NCBI GenBank assembly: GCA_964597685.1
Contig: CAZQZC010000117.1
Span: 1 to 8,369, forward strand
Source: JBCBTJ01 sp964597685
GTDB taxonomy: Bacteria > Pseudomonadota > Alphaproteobacteria > Caulobacterales > Hyphomonadaceae
Reading direction: 5' to 3'
DNA: 8,369 bases
In this document: positions 1 to 6,713 of the stretch, piece after piece
How positions within the stretch are numbered: the first letter of the stretch is position 1
How the letters are laid out: each line of letters opens with the position of its first letter
The notes under the pieces: model-generated
Told to the model about the DNA's origin: nothing
The model's database searches: none
Seen by the model: only the letters and a program-made list of their open reading frames with translations
Made by a program: the position numbers and the translations under genes

Positions 1-2
1 GC

Positions 3-65
3 ATGTACGAACCGCTGACACACGACACCTATGAAACAATTATCGCTGGCGGCTTCAGATTCTAG
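3..65 (+). CDS. possible 3' end of an upstream gene (partial)
   Basis: An open frame enters from the left edge and stops at TAG 63-65. Its last 20 codons read MYEPLTHDTYETIIAGGFRF. The terminal Phe and the alternating, aromatic-rich ending (AGGFRF) are reminiscent of the C-terminal signature of outer-membrane beta-barrel proteins, which is inference from a very short piece. It could equally be chance open frame. The gap to the next gene is under 100 bp, and no clear terminator was seen there. Confidence 0.3.
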   Translation: MYEPLTHDTYETIIAGGFRF

Positions 66-143
66 CAGACGCCGTCATCTAGCTTGAGCTTCGTCAAAAC
101 GACGGGATCGAGACCTGCCAATGTCGCTTCGGCTAGTCCAAAC

Positions 144-150
144 GGAGAGG
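144..150 (+). promoter_or_regulatory. ribosome binding site that sets the GerW start
   Basis: GGAGAGG lies directly upstream of ATG 154 at ideal spacing. The alternative in-frame ATG at 121 has no comparable purine-rich element, so 154 is preferred. Protein homology also begins at this later Met. Confidence 0.6.
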
Positions 151-153
151 CAG

Positions 154-546
154 ATGGATGACGTTGAACGCCTATTGAAGGGCACAGTTGAAGAACTCGA
201 TAAGCTGTTGAGCGCCAAACATGTCCTTGGCGACCCAATCGAGAAAGACGGAGCGACGATCATACCCTTGGTGAGCTATGGCTTCGGCTTCGGGGCGGGC
301 GGTGGAGACGATCCCAAAAAAGGGTCCGGTGGCGGGACAGGCGCCGGCGGCGGCATCAAACCGCTGGGGGCCATCATCATCGACGGCGAAGGCGCGCGGC
401 TCGAGGGTGTGAAAGGAGCCGTCAACACCATGGCGGAGACTTTGAGCGAAGCCGCGGCGCGGTACATGGATCGCGAGAGTGCGAAGAATTCGAGCGACGA
501 CAAGACCCGCAGCGGCGAAGCCGGCACTATCGACAAACCGAAATGA
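154..546 (+). CDS. GerW/YtfJ-family protein (Spore_YtfJ)
   Basis: This 130-aa protein has the layout of the GerW (YtfJ) family. An amphipathic N-terminal helix (MDDVERLLKGTVEELDKLL) is followed by the signature GDPIE...GATIIPLVSYGFGFGAGGG, a Gly-rich loop, then the IKPLGAIIIDGEGARLE strand and a charged C-terminal tail. In Bacillus the family acts in spore germination. Homologues are widespread in bacteria that do not sporulate, where the role is unknown, so no spore function is assumed here. An in-frame ATG at 121 would add 11 residues, but ATG 154 has a strong GGAGAGG site and matches the family N-terminus. The stop overlaps the ATG of the next gene (ATGA), suggesting translational coupling with the DUF2953 gene, its usual partner. 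The family assignment is firm and the function is not known. Confidence 0.85.
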   Translation: MDDVERLLKGTVEELDKLLSAKHVLGDPIEKDGATIIPLVSYGFGFGAGGGDDPKKGSGGGTGAGGGIKPLGAIIIDGEGARLEGVKGAVNTMAETLSEAAARYMDRESAKNSSDDKTRSGEAGTIDKPK

Positions 547-752
547 TCCTGGCCGCCCTCGGTTGGGCAGGCGGTTTTCTCCTCGCCGCGACAGTGTTGC
601 TTGTCGCGACGCCTGTCCATCTCGCGATCAGGTTTGACATTGGCGAGACGACGCATTGGCGCATCAGGGCGGCGCTTTTTGGCGGGATGGCTCCATTGCC
701 GACGTTCAGCGGCGACGCCTCTGCGACCGACACATCCGACAAGCCTGACTAG
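543..752 (+). CDS. DUF2953 N-terminal fragment (membrane anchor)
   Basis: This is the 69-aa product made if translation ends at the TAG. It comprises the TM helix, the VHLAIRFD strand, the RIRAALFGG strand and a polar Ser/Thr/Asp tail. On its own it would be a membrane peptide lacking the main DUF2953 core. It starts inside the GerW stop codon (ATGA), so it depends on GerW translation. Confidence 0.5.
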   Translation: MILAALGWAGGFLLAATVLLVATPVHLAIRFDIGETTHWRIRAALFGGMAPLPTFSGDASATDTSDKPD

Positions 753-791
753 GATCGGCTCGAGCCCAAATCCAAGCGCGGATCACTAACG

Positions 792-1127
792 GTGAGCCGC
801 GGGATCCGACGCGCCGTCGAGCTTGGCCAGAGGCTGCTTTGCGACCTCGTCCGGAAGATCAAGCTGCAAGCTCTGGACGCCGACGTGACATTCGGTTGCG
901 CCGATCCTGGCGATACGGGCGCTCTATTCGGATTGTCGACCCCAATGATCATTGCGGCGAACCGCGTCGACAGAGCTCATCTGAGCCTTAAACCAGATTT
1001 CACCCAGCCCGCCCTGCACGGCCATGTGGAGGGCGCTCTGCGTTTTGTCCCGCTTGGTGTGGCGATCTCAATCCTTGTGTTCGCCGCCCGTGTGTTCGCC
1101 TTTGAGCGTCTCCGCGTCAGGGTGTGA
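792..1127 (+). CDS. DUF2953 C-terminal fragment, possible restart at GTG
   Basis: This 111-aa frame could start at GTG 792, in the same frame as the N-terminal half. It holds the family core (FGCADPGDTGALFG, then LKPDFTQPALHGHVEG) and a C-terminal hydrophobic stretch (FVPLGVAISILVFAARVFAF) that may associate with the membrane. Upstream of GTG 792 there is no good Shine-Dalgarno element, so independent translation would be weak. The core has kept its conserved residues and high GC at third positions, which argues for recent interruption or continued use. Homology is clear, but whether it is expressed is unknown. Confidence 0.5.
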   Translation: MSRGIRRAVELGQRLLCDLVRKIKLQALDADVTFGCADPGDTGALFGLSTPMIIAANRVDRAHLSLKPDFTQPALHGHVEGALRFVPLGVAISILVFAARVFAFERLRVRV

Positions 1128-1336
1128 ACGCGATGAGGCGAGAGACATGGTCGATTGAGGGCTTCGAGCATTCGTCTGGCTGGCGGATCGAGGTTCAGGT
1201 CGCACAAGTCTTCTTTGCGGGACGTGCGGGTTCGGCGCTGTTCTTGACCGGACACAAGCGGGCCGTTCACGTCATCGTTAGCCGCGGCGACACTTCGCAC
1301 ACGATTTCGCTCTCGAAGAATCAGGACGTGACTTGA
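1124..1336 (+). CDS. small protein of unknown function
   Basis: A 70-aa frame begins with GTG 1124 overlapping the TGA of the DUF2953 frame, or with ATG 1133, giving 67 aa. It ends 16 bp inside the tail of the convergent Dps-like gene. The composition is mixed and soluble (WSIEGFEHSSGWRIEVQVAQVFFAG... RAVHVIVSRGDTSHTISL), suggesting a small beta-rich fold, with no signal peptide or TM helix. Codon use shows the strong third-position GC of neighbouring genes, supporting a real gene in the GerW-DUF2953 operon. I do not recognise the family. It could still be a chance frame, since GC-rich DNA has many. Confidence 0.45.
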   Translation: MNAMRRETWSIEGFEHSSGWRIEVQVAQVFFAGRAGSALFLTGHKRAVHVIVSRGDTSHTISLSKNQDVT

Positions 1337-1773
1337 ACCGGCGGCACGATCGCCTGCCAGTGAACGTCGACGATGGCTCTCACCAGTGAGATAGGCCCGG
1401 TGTCCTCGATATCCTCGAACACCTCGCACAGGAATAGCGCGTTCTCGACGATCTGGCGTCGGTCCTCGACCAATTGCTCCAGAATCTCGCTTTCAGTATC
1501 GAGACTTTCGAGAAGGTCTTCAGCGTCGAAGGACGTAAAAGTTAGAAACTGACTGAGATCGAACGGCACCTCACCACCCATTCGGGCGACCTCCGACGCT
1601 AGCTTGTCGCTAATCGGATCGACGTCGGTTGTATCCCAGACTGACGCATGCAGCTTCAATCCCAAGCTCGCCGATCGCAATTGCAGAATCCGGACACGCA
1701 TCGTCATAACGACCTGGTCGGCGATAAGCCGCAGCAGGGATTTGACTATAAGGTCGCGATCATCGATCGACAT
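1321..1773 (-). CDS. divergent Dps/ferritin-like protein
   Basis: This 150-aa all-helical protein aligns by pattern with Dps (DNA protection during starvation) proteins. LLRLIADQVVMTMRVR corresponds to Dps helix A (LLAD...LYLKT), SDKLASEVARMGGEVPFDLSQF to the 'IAERIRxLGG...' segment, EQLVEDRRQIVENALFLCEVFE to 'LVEDHEAIVRxAR', and RAIVDVHWQAIVPPV to the final 'xxVHEKxAWMLR' helix. Dps proteins form 12-mer cages that oxidise and store iron. Here the usual FHWHV motif reads ILQLR and the H-x3-D and D-x3-E ligands are not clearly kept, so iron oxidation is doubtful. An in-frame TTG at 1860 would add 29 residues unlike Dps; ATG 1773 gives normal family length. It lies downstream of the GST gene on the same strand and convergent to the small + strand gene. 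Assignment rests on pattern only. Confidence 0.6.
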   Translation of the reverse strand: MSIDDRDLIVKSLLRLIADQVVMTMRVRILQLRSASLGLKLHASVWDTTDVDPISDKLASEVARMGGEVPFDLSQFLTFTSFDAEDLLESLDTESEILEQLVEDRRQIVENALFLCEVFEDIEDTGPISLVRAIVDVHWQAIVPPVQVTS

Positions 1774-1834
1774 AAGGATGGGTCCAGCGTCCGCGTTCGG
1801 CGGACCAAAAGTCACTAACACCCTAGGAACTAGT

Positions 1835-1857
1835 GCGTATGCGCAGTTCGCACACGC
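1835..1857 (-). terminator. hairpin between the GST and Dps-like genes
   Basis: On the minus strand GCGTGTGCG, loop AACTG, CGCATACGC forms a 9-bp stem with one G-U wobble, starting 11 bases after the GST stop codon. No T-run follows it, so it is not a textbook intrinsic terminator. It may attenuate read-through or stabilise the end of the GST mRNA. Confidence 0.4.
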
Positions 1858-1867
1858 CAATAATGTT

Positions 1868-2815
1868 TTAAATGCGTTTCACTACGTATCCAGCGCGCGG
1901 GAAGTGCACGTTGACGGTTTCGACACGCTCATCAAATCGTCGAATTATGATCCGAACGGCGTCGGCGTGGACCAGGTCGCCGTCGACCCAATCGCGCCCA
2001 TAATCGTCTGGGGCGATCGCGATCCTTTCGCCGGGCTTCAGATCTTGCGGCTCGTTTCGGGCGGTCGCGGACGTGAGGCGCGGGCCGGCAGGCCGTGCAA
2101 TATCGATCGCGGCGGCGGCGTCTATCCGCTCGGGCTTTTGGCCTTCGGCTTCGTTCAATCGTTCGAACCATGCTTTGGTCATCGGCGCATCGTCAAAGCA
2201 CGCGTTTACAAAGTCAGGGGCGTTACGATGAACGAACCAGACGTTCATGTGGGCCTGGACGTCGGCGAGACCGGGTTTTGAGCCAATCAGGCAAGCCCCG
2301 GCGCCAGCTCCGCGTCCGCCGGACAAGCGCTCCTCGATCCAAGCCAGATGACCGCGCCATTGGGCCTGAAGGACTGGCGCCATCGCGCGCATCGCATCGA
2401 CGTCAAATGGGCGTCCCGAGAGCGCCTCGCGGTCTTTCTTGAAGGCCTCTGGGACCTGATCGCCGATCGCACCGAACACAACGCCGACACTGACTTGAAA
2501 CCAGATCCGGTCGGCCCAAGCCCCCAACATCCAACCAAGCCCTTCGTGCCCGGGCAAAACAAGCGGCATCAAGTCGAACCGCTCATCCAACTCCCTCAGG
2601 ATCAAGGATGTGTCGCAATAGATGTCCGCCCCGATCTGCATGACGGGCGTGCGCCGGTAACCGCCCGTCAGGCAAACGAGATCGGGCTTCGGCATAATGG
2701 TTGGGATCTCGACGCTGGCCCACGCCATGTTCTTCAAGCGTAGCGCAAGCCGGATCTTTTCCGAGAATGGCGACGCCTCGTATTCGTGGAGGATCACCGT
2801 GCGCGCGTTCGCCAT
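1868..2815 (-). CDS. glutathione S-transferase family protein with C-terminal extension
   Basis: This 315-aa cytosolic protein has an N-terminal thioredoxin-like GST domain (residues about 5-80) with the active-site segment SPFSEKIR (15-22), the cis-Pro motif RRTPVMQ (54-60) and the GSH-binding DTS (68-70). An all-helical GST C-terminal domain follows (about 90-220), including the conserved GLADVQAHMNVWF. The last 80 residues form an extra module rich in beta strands (GERIAIAPDDYGRDWVDGDLV... RIIIRRFDERVETVNVHFPRAGY) seen in a subset of proteobacterial GST-like proteins. GSTs conjugate glutathione or bind electrophiles; the substrate here is unknown. ATG 2815 is chosen because homology starts there and AGGGGCGA lies just upstream; the frame stays open further upstream without GST features. 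It is divergent from the acyl-CoA ligase and upstream of the Dps-like gene. Confidence 0.85.
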   Translation of the reverse strand: MANARTVILHEYEASPFSEKIRLALRLKNMAWASVEIPTIMPKPDLVCLTGGYRRTPVMQIGADIYCDTSLILRELDERFDLMPLVLPGHEGLGWMLGAWADRIWFQVSVGVVFGAIGDQVPEAFKKDREALSGRPFDVDAMRAMAPVLQAQWRGHLAWIEERLSGGRGAGAGACLIGSKPGLADVQAHMNVWFVHRNAPDFVNACFDDAPMTKAWFERLNEAEGQKPERIDAAAAIDIARPAGPRLTSATARNEPQDLKPGERIAIAPDDYGRDWVDGDLVHADAVRIIIRRFDERVETVNVHFPRAGYVVKRI

Positions 2816-2958
2816 TTGGTCGCCCCTGTCCAGCCCGTTGGAAAAGCGCGCCACCTTAGTCGAAGCAACGTGGTCCACGAAAGCGGTTTCCCTTCGCGAC
2901 TTCCGTATTAAAACAAAAGACGTATCGGAAACTCGGCAAACGCCGGCGGGGAGGCCCA
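2816..2958. promoter_or_regulatory. divergent promoter region, GST / acyl-CoA ligase
   Basis: The 143-bp gap separates two divergently transcribed genes and must hold both leaders. An AT-rich patch near 2905-2920 contains TATTAA on + and TAATAC on - as weak -10 candidates, without good -35 partners. An interrupted palindrome CGTGGTCCACG at 2869-2879 is a possible operator for either gene. Confidence 0.4.
2869..2879. promoter_or_regulatory. palindrome, candidate operator
   Basis: CGTGG-T-CCACG is a perfect inverted repeat with one central base, placed between the divergent GST and acyl-CoA ligase starts. A dimeric regulator could bind it, but no regulator gene is adjacent, and an 11-base palindrome can arise by chance. 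Confidence 0.25.
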
Positions 2959-4527
2959 ATGATCGATATCGCTGCGATGCCGCATATTGCCGACATTCCT
3001 CGGGTCCAAGCCGACATTCGCCCGGAGGCCCGCGCAATCTGGTTTGAAGGTCGCGAGACGACCTTCGCCGAACTCGACGAACGATCGAACCAAGTCGCCC
3101 ACGGTCTGATATCGGCCGGAGTTGGTCCTGGCGACCGCGTCTCGTTCCTCGGCAAGAACATGGACGTCTATTACGAGATGCTGTTCGGCTGTGCGAAGGC
3201 GCGAGCGGTCATGGCGGCGATCAACAATCGCCTCGCCCCGCCCGAGATGACATTCGCCCTCAGCGACGCGAAATCCAAGGTCCTCTTCGTTGCAGAGGAA
3301 TTCTACGACGCGGTCGACGGGATAAAGGACGATCTGCCCGACCTGAAGCTGATCATCGCCGTCGACGGCGATCGATCCTATTGGCCGGACTATTCCGAAT
3401 GGCGCGCGGGTCAATCGTCCGAAAATCCAAACCTGACAACACAAGACGACGACGATGTCGTCCAGCTTTACACCTCCGGAACCACCGGCCTGCCGAAGGG
3501 CGTACAACTGACAAACGCCAATTATCGCGCCTTCATGGAGCAGGCGGGCGCGCTGGAATGGTCGAGCTACGACCCGGGCGATCCAGTCATGAACGCGATG
3601 CCGCTCTTCCATGTCGCCGGCGTGAATGTCGGTGTGCTTAGCGCTGCTCAAGGCGCACAAACAATTATCATTCGGGACATTGATCCGGGTCTTATTCTTC
3701 GGCTGATCCCGGAAATGTCGATTGCGCACGCCTTTTGGGTGCCGGCGGTGATTATGATCTTGGTGCAGCACCCCGACGTGGGAAGAACAGACTTTTCCTC
3801 CCTGAAGCAGGTCTTTTACGGCGCGTCGCCCATCGCGGAGGATCTGCTGGTGAGCGCGCGCAACATTATGGGCGCTCGCTTTACGCAATTGTACGGTCTG
3901 ACCGAGACTGTCGGCGGAGGCACATTCCTGCCGCCGGAAGCGCATGAGCCCTCTTGGGGCAAGCTGCGCTCGTGCGGCGTTCCCTATCCGGGGACAATCG
4001 TGCGAACGGTGGACGAGGACGGCGCGCCCACCGGACCGAACGAAGTGGGTGAGATCGTCATCAAGTCCGACTTCGTCATGAAGGGCTATTGGAACCGCCC
4101 CGACGCCACAGCCGAAGCGATCCGCGACGGCTTTTTCCATACGGGCGATGCGGGCTACTTCGACGAAGACGGCTTTCTCTTCATCTACGATCGCGTGAAG
4201 GACATGATCGTATCCGGCGGCGAAAACGTTTACCCGGCCGAGGTGGAGAACGCGATTTTCGGGCATCCAGGCGTCGCGGATGTCGCCGTTATCGGCGTGC
4301 CCAGCGAAAAATGGGGCGAGGAGGTCAAGGCCATCGTGGTCAAGGCGCCTGACAGCGAGCCGACCGAAGAGGATGTCATCGCGTGGGCGAGGGAGCGGAT
4401 CGCGGCCTACAAATGCCCGAAGAGCGTGGATTTCATCGAAGGGCTGCCGCGCAATCCCTCTGGCAAGATCCTGCGTAAGGATTTGCGCGAGCCGTATTGG
4501 AAGGGCGTGGACCGGCGCGTGGGTTGA
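2959..4527 (+). CDS. acyl-CoA ligase (AMP-forming, ANL superfamily)
   Basis: This complete 522-aa adenylate-forming enzyme activates a carboxylic acid to the acyl-AMP and then to the CoA thioester. The P-loop YTSGTTGLPKG (171-181), YGLTET (312-317), HTGD (394-397), the hinge region DRVKDMIVSGGENVYPAEVE (411 onward) and the A10 motif NPSGKILRKDLR with catalytic Lys at about 503 are all intact. Length and motif spacing match fatty-acyl or medium-chain acyl-CoA synthetases; aryl or alicyclic acid ligases look similar, so the substrate is left open. It is probably cytosolic, with no signal peptide or TM helix. The start at 2959 is supported by GGGGAGG four bases upstream. It is divergent from the GST gene, and the next + strand gene begins 78 bp downstream. 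No other fatty-acid gene is nearby to narrow the role. Confidence 0.92.
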   Translation: MIDIAAMPHIADIPRVQADIRPEARAIWFEGRETTFAELDERSNQVAHGLISAGVGPGDRVSFLGKNMDVYYEMLFGCAKARAVMAAINNRLAPPEMTFALSDAKSKVLFVAEEFYDAVDGIKDDLPDLKLIIAVDGDRSYWPDYSEWRAGQSSENPNLTTQDDDDVVQLYTSGTTGLPKGVQLTNANYRAFMEQAGALEWSSYDPGDPVMNAMPLFHVAGVNVGVLSAAQGAQTIIIRDIDPGLILRLIPEMSIAHAFWVPAVIMILVQHPDVGRTDFSSLKQVFYGASPIAEDLLVSARNIMGARFTQLYGLTETVGGGTFLPPEAHEPSWGKLRSCGVPYPGTIVRTVDEDGAPTGPNEVGEIVIKSDFVMKGYWNRPDATAEAIRDGFFHTGDAGYFDEDGFLFIYDRVKDMIVSGGENVYPAEVENAIFGHPGVADVAVIGVPSEKWGEEVKAIVVKAPDSEPTEEDVIAWARERIAAYKCPKSVDFIEGLPRNPSGKILRKDLREPYWKGVDRRVG

Positions 4528-4605
4528 TCTCGCCGCGGAAGAGGCGCGGGCGACACATCGCCAAGCCCGTTGACGTGCACGCCGCATCGCTATTTCTAGG
4601 CGACA

Positions 4606-6624
4606 ATGGGCGTGCGACGGCCGATGGCGATGAAACTCAGTCGAACTTTCGCCGCCTTTGCGGAGGACCTGCCGCTCCACCTCGTCATCGTCATGCTGCT
4701 TGCGACGTCCTTTCTGGCGACGCTCGTCGGCATGGTCGGCTTTATCTCCACCGCGGACGCCAGCACCCCATTTGCAACGATCGTTGCAACGATCTTCATG
4801 GTCTTCGCCCTCACGCTGGCCATGTTCGTCGCCTTGCGCGAGACCCTGAGACCGAGACGCTGGTTCCACTGGCTGCCGGCGGCGGCGATTTACGGGTTTC
4901 TGGCTTTGTGGTCGATCGGGTTCGGTTACGGCTTCTGGTGGAGCCTGATCGCCGGCGAGGACGCAACGCGCCGCGAGCTTCAGGCCGCGTTGACAGACTT
5001 TGACTCACAAACCGCGCGCGCAAGATCCGGCGTCGATGCGGCCGGGCTCCTCATGGCGAGCGCGGCGGAGCTGTCTGAAGATCGCGCACGCCAGGAAACG
5101 ACGACAGGCGGCACCTGCGGGGCGCCGTCCGCGCCCGGCGACGGGCCCCGGTTTCGCGCTCGGATGCGCATTCGCAGTGAGATCGCGTCGATCGAACAGG
5201 CGGTGCGCGAGCGTTGGCTGACGCCTCTAAACGCCGATTTCGCCGCCATGCGCACCGAACTCGAAGGGGCGTTGTCTGACACAAGCAGCGCTCGGCGGGC
5301 GCATTTCTTCGCGACCTACTCAAAGGTCGCCGGCCGGGCCGCCGCCCTATCGGAAACGAGTTCAGCCAGGGGCGCCGCCTTCGCCGACGAATTGCGCGCT
5401 GTCGCTGCGTCCCTCGAAGGGTCGCCCGTCAACGCCACGGTCTGCGCGGATCCGCCCCTCGCCCAGCGCCTCCGCTCAGCTGCCGGCGCCTTGGACCGCA
5501 AGATCACGATAACGCCCCGCCCGCCGCAATTCAGCGAAGGCGCCGACGGCGTGGCGCAAGCCATCGACGCGCTTTGGTCAGCAGCGGCGCGGATCGTCGG
5601 GGGAGGCGCCCTTTCCGCCCGAACGTCCGGAGCCGCAAACATCGCAGGCCGAGATCTTGTGGCCCTGGCGGCCACAATCGGGGTCGATTTCGCTCTGTTT
5701 GTCTTCACGCTGCTTCTGCCGCGCAGGCGCGGCCATGGCTCCGTCGAACGCCAACGCTCGCCGTCGAAACGGTATCATCGAACCGTCAAGCAGCTCGCGC
5801 AATCGGCGTTCGCCAATGTTGGCGGCGCTGATTCGCAGCAAATCGCGGCCTGCTTTGGGGTTGATCAAGCAGGGAGATATCTCGCCGCCCCGGATTCCGG
5901 CGTTCGCGTTACGGAACCGGACGCTCGGCTGGCGTTGGCGATTGGCGGGTTTCTCTCCCAACTATCGGCCGCTGGGGAAATCGAACTTGTCCAACCGTCT
6001 GGTGAGGACGTCGAGGTCATGCGCCGACGTCTTCTACTCGCCGGCTGGCCCGCGGCGCTTGTCAGCCGCCTGTCTGTGTATGCGGCAGCCTCCGAGACGA
6101 TTACCGCCTGTCGTCGGGCCGCACTCGACAGCGCCGACGCGGCAGACGCTGCACTTCCCGCACGCGCGGTGGAGCTTCTTCCGCGCGACATGGGACCAGA
6201 CGACAACGCCGAGCCTGCAGCGCCCGCTCTCGCCGCTCCGACGACGCGCCGCGTGGAACACCATGCGGAAACGCGCTCAAATGACGACGACGAAGACACA
6301 GACAACACGGACATTATCAACGAGATCCACGAGATCGAAATTCGCCTTGAAACGGAAACCGACGCGTTGGCGCGCGCAGATCTGGCTAAAGATCTAAATG
6401 GAAAGCTCCAAAAACTCGCAGCGCGCGGCGTGCTTGAGATCGATTGCTCGGGCTTCGCCAATCAAGATTGGCATGAAATCGAGTATGAATCGAACGCCGC
6501 CGAACGGGGCCGCATTTTGCGGGTGAAGCGGCGCGGCTTCATTCAGATCGACGACCATTCCGTATTGCGCGCTGCAGATGTCGTCGTTTCAGACGGCGGC
6601 GAGCGCTCGCCGCAATCTCCCTAA
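4606..6624 (+). CDS. four-TM protein with GrpE-like C-terminal domain
   Basis: This 672-aa protein has TM helices at about 24-48, 56-77, 88-115 and 351-371. Positive charges flank TM2-TM3 (LRPRRW) and follow TM4 (RRRGHG), so the N- and C-termini should be cytoplasmic. Residues 116-350 form a large helical, Ala/Arg/Glu-rich periplasmic region with two Cys (171, 280) that might form a disulfide. The cytoplasmic part (372-560) is helical and of unknown fold, then an acidic linker (SNDDDEDTDNTD). Residues 570-665 resemble GrpE: a helix (DIINEIHEIEIRLETE), RGVLEIDCSG, WHEIEYE like GrpE 'FDPNLHEAI', then GRILRVKRRGF and VLRAADVVVSDG like 'GYxLxxRVLRPAxVVV'. GrpE releases ADP from DnaK, so this protein may recruit an Hsp70 to the membrane; that is inference. 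ATG 4606 has a modest AGG site; ATGs at 4624 and 4630 are alternatives. No adjacent dnaK is present. Confidence 0.75.
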   Translation: MGVRRPMAMKLSRTFAAFAEDLPLHLVIVMLLATSFLATLVGMVGFISTADASTPFATIVATIFMVFALTLAMFVALRETLRPRRWFHWLPAAAIYGFLALWSIGFGYGFWWSLIAGEDATRRELQAALTDFDSQTARARSGVDAAGLLMASAAELSEDRARQETTTGGTCGAPSAPGDGPRFRARMRIRSEIASIEQAVRERWLTPLNADFAAMRTELEGALSDTSSARRAHFFATYSKVAGRAAALSETSSARGAAFADELRAVAASLEGSPVNATVCADPPLAQRLRSAAGALDRKITITPRPPQFSEGADGVAQAIDALWSAAARIVGGGALSARTSGAANIAGRDLVALAATIGVDFALFVFTLLLPRRRGHGSVERQRSPSKRYHRTVKQLAQSAFANVGGADSQQIAACFGVDQAGRYLAAPDSGVRVTEPDARLALAIGGFLSQLSAAGEIELVQPSGEDVEVMRRRLLLAGWPAALVSRLSVYAAASETITACRRAALDSADAADAALPARAVELLPRDMGPDDNAEPAAPALAAPTTRRVEHHAETRSNDDDEDTDNTDIINEIHEIEIRLETETDALARADLAKDLNGKLQKLAARGVLEIDCSGFANQDWHEIEYESNAAERGRILRVKRRGFIQIDDHSVLRAADVVVSDGGERSPQSP

Positions 6625-6687
6625 AAAACCCGTTGAACGAGAGTGGGAACACCCTTATTGGTTGGGTGCGAAAGACTCTATTGAACC

Positions 6688-6699
6688 AAAACGCGTTTT
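6688..6699. promoter_or_regulatory. palindrome AAAACGCGTTTT, candidate operator
   Basis: This perfect 12-base palindrome lies about 52 bases before the AraC start. It sits where a promoter or operator would be expected. AraC proteins usually bind direct repeats, so another regulator might use it. Confidence 0.35.
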
Positions 6700-6713
6700 T
6701 TGCAATGACGTGG

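Larger units (their letters stand above)
543..1127 (+). pseudogene. DUF2953 (YtfI-like) gene interrupted by in-frame TAG
   Basis: One reading frame from ATG 543 to TGA 1125-1127 would give 194 aa but carries a single TAG at 750-752. Before the stop there is a TM helix (about residues 5-25, AALGWAGGFLLAATVLLVAT) and the conserved start of DUF2953 (VHLAIRFD...RIRAALFGG). After it, in the same frame, come DRLEPKSKRG, a basic helix (LGQRLLCDLVRKIKLQAL) and the core DUF2953 motif DVTFGCADPGDTGALFG, then LSLKPDFTQPALHGHVEG and a hydrophobic end. Both halves are therefore one protein. The TAG falls in the variable linker between them. It could be a true nonsense mutation, a sequencing error, a split gene with restart at GTG 792, or readthrough; nothing in the sequence decides. 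The start overlaps the GerW stop. The family is membrane-anchored, of unknown function, and partners YtfJ in Bacillus. Confidence 0.75.

Noticed and set aside
154..546. A sporulation role for the GerW-family protein
   Set aside because: The family is common in non-spore-formers and no other sporulation gene is present in the window.
1774..1860. Longer Dps-like protein starting at TTG 1860
   Set aside because: The extra 29 residues look unlike Dps, overlap the intergenic hairpin, and ATG 1773 gives normal family length.
1604..2281. Plus-strand frame of 225 codons across the Dps-like and GST genes
   Set aside because: It lies antisense to two genes with clear family patterns, and its translation shows no domain.
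4570..4596. Promoter-like TTGACG...TATTTC before the GrpE-fusion gene
   Set aside because: The spacer is only 15 bases, and a transcript start would fall almost on the ATG and lose the ribosome site.
2908..4869. Long minus-strand open frame (653 codons) opposite the acyl-CoA ligase
   Set aside because: It is antisense to a fully motif-supported enzyme, has a Arg/His-rich composition with no recognisable domain, and long antisense frames are common in GC-rich genes.
6650..6668. Intrinsic terminator after the GrpE-fusion gene
   Set aside because: The stem is only five base pairs with a 9-base loop and no following T-run.
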